The notes beneath the pieces were generated by a model that searched no databases, had not been told where the DNA came from, and saw only the letters and a list, made by a program, of their open reading frames with translations. Position numbers and translations under genes: made by a program. A stretch of DNA of 64,000 bases from Laburnicola sp. R22_1 (lineage: Eukaryota > Ascomycota > Dothideomycetes > Pleosporales > Didymosphaeriaceae): NCBI GenBank assembly GCA_014281115.1, contig JACONQ010000009.1:1798001-1862000 (forward strand), given 5' to 3'. The first letter of the stretch is position 1. Each line of letters starts with the position of its first letter. This document shows, piece by piece, positions 58,685 through 64,000 of the stretch.

Positions 58685-60265
58685 ATGCCGCGGCTGGGCC
58701 ACAAGAAATCAAGAACGGGCTGTCGCCAATGCAAAGCCAGGCATGTCAAGGTGCGTGGGAGGTTGCGCCAACCAGACTATAATCTCCGACGAGCTGTCAA
58801 CGCTTGGTCACCATCTCGCTACCACAGTCTTGGATGCTTGAGCCGCTGACTACTGGGCGCAGTGCGATGAAAGCAAACCGTGTTCCAATTGTGCAAGGCA
58901 CGGCGTTTTGTGCAGTCTGATAGATCCCGATGCAGCCCCCGTCCCAGCTGCGGGGAGCAGCAGTGCTAGCAGCAGCAGGTCGAAGACCACAGCGCAGTCA
59001 AAAACTGTAAGGGTTGCCTTGTACCACCATGCCTAAGTAGCCTAGCAATGGCGGATTTGACTGAATATACAGGAACCCAAAGACGAACCCGATCCACCAC
59101 TGTCGGCGATACCATCGAAAAATGGTATCGACCATTCAGCACAATCAGAGGGCGATTCACCAAACTCTGGATCGGATCAGTTCCCTTTTATCACCAATTT
59201 CGTCGATAGACGCGAGCTCAGTGAAGCGGACCTTTGGCTATATGATCTGGAAGCAATGTCAGTCTTTCAAACCAGATGCCGCATCATGCAGGAAACTCAC
59301 TATATGCTAGGCACCATTGGATGACCGATGGCGTCGAAACGCTTTCACTACAAGCCAGAAGCAAACACACCTGGAGGACTATGGTCCCGAGGGAAGCCCT
59401 CAAACATACCTTTCTCCTGCACGAGATACTTGCGTTGTCTTCGTTTCAGCTGGCTCATATGAATCAAGACCGCCGAGCAGAATACTACGCCGCTGGCATA
59501 CACCATCAGGACCACGCTCTCCGTGGTATGCGAAAAGTGCTCCAGCAAATCCAGAGCCTCAATGAAGAAGCCGCACCGGCGGCATTTGCGGCTTCTGCGC
59601 TCATTCCGCTAAGTGTATTTGCGTCAAGAGGACTGGACGCGGTAGGCAGAGATGCTGACGCTCACAATGCTCTCGACGACCTGGTCGATATCCTAAGTTT
59701 GATGCAAGGCATAGGGCGCGTCATTGCGGCCGCACAGATGGGCCTCATCATGAGCGGCCCCTTTGGCCACATCTTCACAGAACCCCCGTACGAGACGGCA
59801 GCGCAGCCTCTTTTCCAAAAGATGCTCGAGCGCCTGCCTACGCTCATGGCTCTCTTCGACAAGGAAGAATCTCTGGATGACGAAACGCGGCGCGATATGC
59901 TCACGTACGTTACGGCAATGCGCGAGAACCTCCTGCGCTGCAGCAGACCGTGCATGGAGAGCCGCGACATGCGCTTCCTCTTCTTCTGGCCCTTGCATGT
60001 TTCGCCGAACTTCCTGTTTGGGCTACGACAACGCAGTCCTGGCACACTTGTCATCATGATGTACTACACGATCATTATGGCCAGTGCGGAGCGTACATAT
60101 TGGTTTTTGAAAGGGTGGACAGAGAGGATACTACGAGCCGTCATGGCGGAGCTGGTCGAGGAGCCTTGGAAGGAGGCAGTAGAGTGGCCATTACACTACA
60201 TTGAGGCACAGCGGGCACTACCGCGGTCTACCACCGTTCCGCCGTTGGAAAAGCTGGAGATCTAG
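58685..60265 (+). CDS. Zn2Cys6 transcription factor, 449 residues, four exons
   Basis: A fungal binuclear-cluster regulator, nuclear. Exons 58,685-58,750, 58,863-59,006, 59,073-59,257 and 59,311-60,265; introns 112, 66 and 53 bp, GT..AG. The joined frame is 1,350 nt. The zinc cluster is split by intron 1: GCRQCKARHVK then CDESKPCSNCARHGVLC, with Cys at 13, 16, 23, 29, 32 and 39 in the correct spacing. A Ser-rich acidic linker follows, then LWLYDLEAMHHWMTDGVETL and a fungal-specific regulatory domain (HTFLLHEILALSSFQLAH onward) to the C-terminus. The HKKSRTGC start and short regulatory domain resemble the UPC2-like (sterol uptake control) subgroup. Targets are unknown. The third intron is placed because it joins AM to HHWMTDG. 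Confidence 0.88.
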
Positions 60266-62266
60266 AAGAGACCATCGTTTACTCAATGCGAGAATGATAT
60301 TGAGGATCATTACACTGCGCTTGCATACAGACAGCTACACGCCCGGGTTATGGAGATGATGGTATTAGGCGGGACCGGAGGCACCAGGTCCCGTTCATGG
60401 GTATCCGGACGATGTTGTTGTTATTACCACACTTTGTGGAGGCTGAAAACTGCTAGAACCGGCCCAGAGGGGATGTCGCGGAACAGGAAGGCGCATTGAC
60501 TTCGGCGCCAAAGAAGGAGTACCTCATTGAGCCGGTGCCATCGATGGATAGGTACCTTTCAAAAGTCACTATACGTTCACATTCTACGATGCCTTCCTTG
60601 TACATAACATACCTTCTACACGGGCACCTGTGTAGGGCCGCTACGGCTTCGAAATACATCCACACACCACCAGCCATCCCAACCAGTAACCGAAGATGAA
60701 AACTACAGGCTCCGAATTGAACGAAAAAAAAATCAGGCCCCCCCGCAACAACCCTCAACCGGAGCGGCAAGTCACCGTCCGCATATCCACCGGCATATTT
60801 GGTTGCCTTACAGTCCAGGCCCCATCACCACCTTCCTAATGCAGGCAGCACGCCCACCTCGTCTCGCCACGACGCATCTAGGTCTACAGCGCCTGCAGCA
60901 TGACCATGACGGCCAAATGGCAAACACACTTTCCACACTCGTGTTCCGCGCGCAGTGTAGTTGTTGGCAGGGTTGAAATCCTTTGCTGATGTGAGGTTGC
61001 GAGGCGGGCAGGCGCTTGTTCGGCGATTGCAGTGCATGCTGGACCGGTGAGCTGCAGCTGCGTACGTGGCGTACGTTGCGATGGCAGGGGGTACACTACC
61101 GGTAGGCTCGAGGGTTCGTTCGCAACCGCATACCGAACGAGCGCACCTGCATCAACGCTTTCACCTGATCCAATATTCCACGACTCCTTCTTTGCTATTT
61201 CAGATCCTCTGCTGGCGGCGACGCCTTCCCTTGCGACAAACGCAGTGATCTCTCTCTTTTTGGCAAACCTCTCGTAATCCTTCTTTCTTTCTGGTGAAGG
61301 CCGGGGCAGTCGAAGTCAGCCTTGTCGGCGGCAAAACCGCCTGCTAGCCTTGCATGTGCATGTGCTGGCGCTGGCTTTTTGGCTCGCTCCGAGTCCCCCC
61401 ACTCGCGTTGCTGGGCCGGCCATGCGCAGCGCATGTATGTACTTAGCCGCTGCATTCATTCTGCGCAAGGCTACCACTAGGTGGGCAAGGCTGTTGATCC
61501 GAGCCAGACAAAGCGTCGGCGCTGCGCGTGTAATATGGGGAGCGCGTATGTGCGACTAGTTTGCTCGTCGGGGGGGAAGAAAAGGTGGAGAGGGATGCCT
61601 GCATAGATTGAGTACCACACTGCGATGCAGGCATGATGCGGCGATCGGGCGCATGGGTGTCGTAGTGGCGATTTCACCGCCTTGTTTGTCCATGTTGTTG
61701 TGATACGGAAGATTTGGGCGCTTTTGTTATGCCGTGGGTTTGGAAGGTAAGACTAGGGATGCGAATTGCTACCTTCTCATAAAATGTTACTTGATTTGTA
61801 GGCTACGGCAGTAGTCGTGTGGCGAATTTGAAGTGCTGTCTGACGTGGCTCGAGGCAGTAAGGTCGTTTGAAACGCGCAATTGCGCGCATTGGGGGCTGG
61901 AATGTTGTGACTGGGAGAAACAACCAGTTCATTGTTACAAGACTGCCGCGAATGCGACGGTCCGACGTCTCACAGGGCAGTTAGTCAGTGAGTGCACGCA
62001 GCTGCGCGTTTTGGGGTTTGCATGTCGTGAAAGACAACAAGTTCATTACTATTACAGGATATTAACGAACGTGGTCGGGTATCAAGTCGTAACCCCATGG
62101 GAACCCAGCCTCTACGCCCTCCAAGGATAAACATGATGTGTGTATATTGAATCAAACAACGACAACCAAGAACAGAATTGCAAATTGACCAGATCGAAGT
62201 CTGGGCCCGCAAAATCCATCCTCGTCCTCTGTTCCATGCCGGCTCTTTTATTTCAATTATCTTGCC
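60266..62266. other. Gene-poor normal-GC intergenic region
   Basis: Many short overlapping open frames on both strands, none with recognisable domains. The one at 61,819-62,130 (103 codons) contains a diverged internal duplication (CAGTTCATTGTTACAAGACT at about 61,925 against AAGTTCATTACTATTACAGG at about 62,038). UTRs of the flanking genes are presumably here. Confidence 0.45.
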
Positions 62267-64000
62267 CTACTCGGAAAGAGGGCGTCTGGGTTGCTCATCC
62301 TCCGCCAAAGCCCATCGCTCTAGTTCTTCTGGTGTTGGTTGTGACACAACCGTTGTATCGCTTTGAACGGTCGTATCGCTCAATCCCCGCGTGTGCGACG
62401 GTCGTCGCTCCAGTGGCTCTTCGCCCTCTACGTCGCCCTCTGTATCGGCCTTTTCTGACTTCTTTTCGCCCACAGTTGCCGCCGTGCCCGGTTCTGCCTT
62501 CTCTGGTCGTGCCGGTGAAGGGTCCGCCGACGGTCTCTTCATGACCTCATCAATATTGTATTGTAGCGATGCCGTTTCGCTAGGGCCGCGGTTAGATGAG
62601 CCGCCAGCCTGGTATCTACCGTCGTCCCCAGGTAGTTCTGCGATAGGAGTGGAGGGCAGGGGAGTACCAGGTGTGTTGTGTGCGGAGATGTCTCTATTGC
62701 CACCGCGGTGTCCTAGTTTACCTCCGGCCGTGAAATAGTCGGCATTGCTGCCATCGGTATGGGGAGTGCTTGCTACGGTGGGAGGGCTATAGAGCTCAGC
62801 TGGGGGGCTGTCCATCTCACTGATTGCTGGAAATGGACTCAAATCTTTGCGGCCACGCTCCCCGTAATAGCCACTGAGCATTGATGGCCTAGGTGAGCCG
62901 GGAGGCTCAGAAGCAAGCTCGGAAACGCTTTGATGCTTGACTTCGTTGCCGGCGGCCGAGGTGTCGATTTCGGTAGCTTCCTTGTAGTTCGGTGGTGCGT
63001 TCTGAGCCGCTCGCCGTTTCTTCCACCAAAAGAAGAAACCCAGAGCAGCACTAAGAAAGACCACAACAATACCCACAACGATTCCTGCGATGGCTCCACC
63101 AGAAAGGCCTCCACCTCCACTCTCAGGCAAGGGCGTTGGACTTGGTGGCACGTAACTCTTGTTGTAGATTGGGACTAGCTTGGCGTCTACCGACTGAGGA
63201 GAAAGAGCCGGGCCGACAGTGAAGTTGGCGCGTTCGTAGTCCACAATTATGTAGGACTCTTGGAGAAATGTTCGGCCAAGAACAAAGACCCCGTCTGGTG
63301 ACTTTTTGATTGGGAAGTATCTTGTTTCATTTCCATTTGGCGGCTCTTTGAACGGCAAGTCGAATGCCGAGTACGGCAGATTGATTGTTGCGAAAGGGGT
63401 GCTGTCCAACGAACTTTCCCCAATCTTGAACGACACTGTGGCATTCTGTATCCTATTGTTTTGAGCTGCGGATGAGTTGATTGTGTAGAGTTCGGTATCG
63501 TTGTCATACTTCAGGTTGAACTCTTGGACGAAATGATCGCAAACCTCGTCAGGAAGCCAAAGGTATGGTAATGTCGAGTCAATGGCCGCGGAAAAGCCTT
63601 TTGATTCCGTGGTGAACGACTTGATATTAGCGTCGACGTAGGGGTCCGGCTTGTACAATATGGACTGTACCCCGACAACGAGAGTGTTGTTCTTTGCGTT
63701 GGGCATGCGGATACTGACCCCACCCCTGACGTCCACGCGGGTCTCATCGTAGCCGCCGAGGACGAGATTACCAAGGGCACCGTTACCGCCGTTTTCTACG
63801 ACCGTCAGCATTGCGTTCGTTGGATGGATAGATTATAGATGGATACTGACTGTAGCTGGCGCCCGCTGTGTAGCCATACGAGACGCTCGGAGTTTGTTTC
63901 CTTGTAGCCGAGGAAGTGAGGAACGGGTCTACCGACATGACCGGTCCCGCCGCCAGCCCAAACTGTCCCATGAAGAAATGGTTGGATCGGGACGTGAAAG
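62267..64000 (-). CDS. Aspartic protease (A1 family) with C-terminal membrane anchor, partial
   Basis: Minus strand, 5' end beyond the window. Visible exons: >64,000-63,851 and 63,795-62,267, intron 63,850-63,796 (GTCAGT..CGTAG with CTGAC branch site); 559 codons present. The splice joins YGYTAGASY to KNGGNGALGNLVLGGYDE, matching the pepsin fold of yapsin-like fungal proteases. The second catalytic Asp region reads AAIDSTLPYLWLP, and FVLGRTFLQESYIIVDYERANF closes the catalytic domain. Then come a proline/glycine linker, one membrane helix (AGIVVGIVVVFLSAALGFFFWW) with a KKRR stop signal, and a roughly 250-residue disordered Ser/Pro/Glu-rich cytosolic tail. Probably a cell-surface protease. 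The first catalytic Asp and signal peptide lie outside the window, so activity cannot be judged. Confidence 0.85.

Noticed and set aside
58254..58782. Open frames on both strands upstream of the Zn2Cys6 gene
   Set aside because: Overlapping frames on both strands without recognisable domains; the zinc-cluster exon uses another frame.
61819..62130. A 103-codon gene
   Set aside because: No domain or splice context, and the region has several similar-length frames on both strands; its internal duplication is at DNA level and diverged.

Overview
The window looks like a piece of a filamentous ascomycete (Pezizomycotina) genome with a two-speed layout. Short spliceosomal introns with GT..AG ends and TACTAAT/CTGAC branch sites, a Zn2Cys6 regulator, a fungal MFS drug transporter and a yapsin-like aspartic protease all point that way. 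About 52 kb on the left, plus an island at 54.7-58.1 kb, is extremely AT-rich. Its coding relics are riddled with TAA/TAG where CAA/CAG/TGG is expected, the signature of repeat-induced point mutation (RIP). Normal-GC genes occupy 52.2-54.0 kb and 58.7-64.0 kb. A class such as Dothideomycetes is a guess only.

Layout, left to right. 1-3.4 kb: unassigned coding relics. 3.4-10.1 kb: a Ty3/gypsy chromovirus relic (gag, protease, RT, RNase H, integrase, chromodomain) with a solo LTR at its left edge. 10.1-12.1 and 25.5-27.7 kb: two nearly identical, hardly RIPed Tc1/mariner-type copies in opposite orientation. 12.7-13.6, 20.5-21.5, 29.1-30.1, 33.9-34.9, 36.4-37.5 and 44.1-45.1 kb: six LTRs of one Ty1/copia family, two of them around a copia body at 30.1-33.9 kb. 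21.5-25.5 kb: a second gypsy relic. 34.9-49.3 kb: a third gypsy relic broken by copia LTRs and by a pogo/Fot1 element (38,331-43,433) that itself carries a hAT element (39,960-43,190). 16.8-19.0 and 55.4-57.6 kb: a second pogo family, one copy on each strand. Target-site duplications are readable for many insertions, so the order of nesting can be reconstructed.

The most unusual finding is a repeat family, here called X (three copies: 15.2-19.5, 27.7-28.9 and 49.3-51.6 kb). Each copy carries a RIP-decayed but clearly recognisable histone H3-like gene with two introns. It has an MARTK-like N-terminus, the alpha-N/alpha-1 block, and a C-terminal VTI-AK-IQLA block. The same repeat carries an uncharacterised opposite-strand lysine-rich reading frame and ends in telomere-like CCTAAC/TTAGGG tracts. 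I know of no described transposon family that carries an H3 gene.

The right end holds three host genes: a 501-residue MFS transporter (five exons), a 449-residue Zn2Cys6 regulator (four exons), and the 3' part of an aspartic protease with a C-terminal membrane anchor (minus strand, continuing off the right edge). A RIPed 3.4-kb composite insertion with inverted termini separates the transporter from the regulator. A short direct duplication at 52.03-52.16 kb, mutated in one copy only, marks the edge of the RIPed domain.
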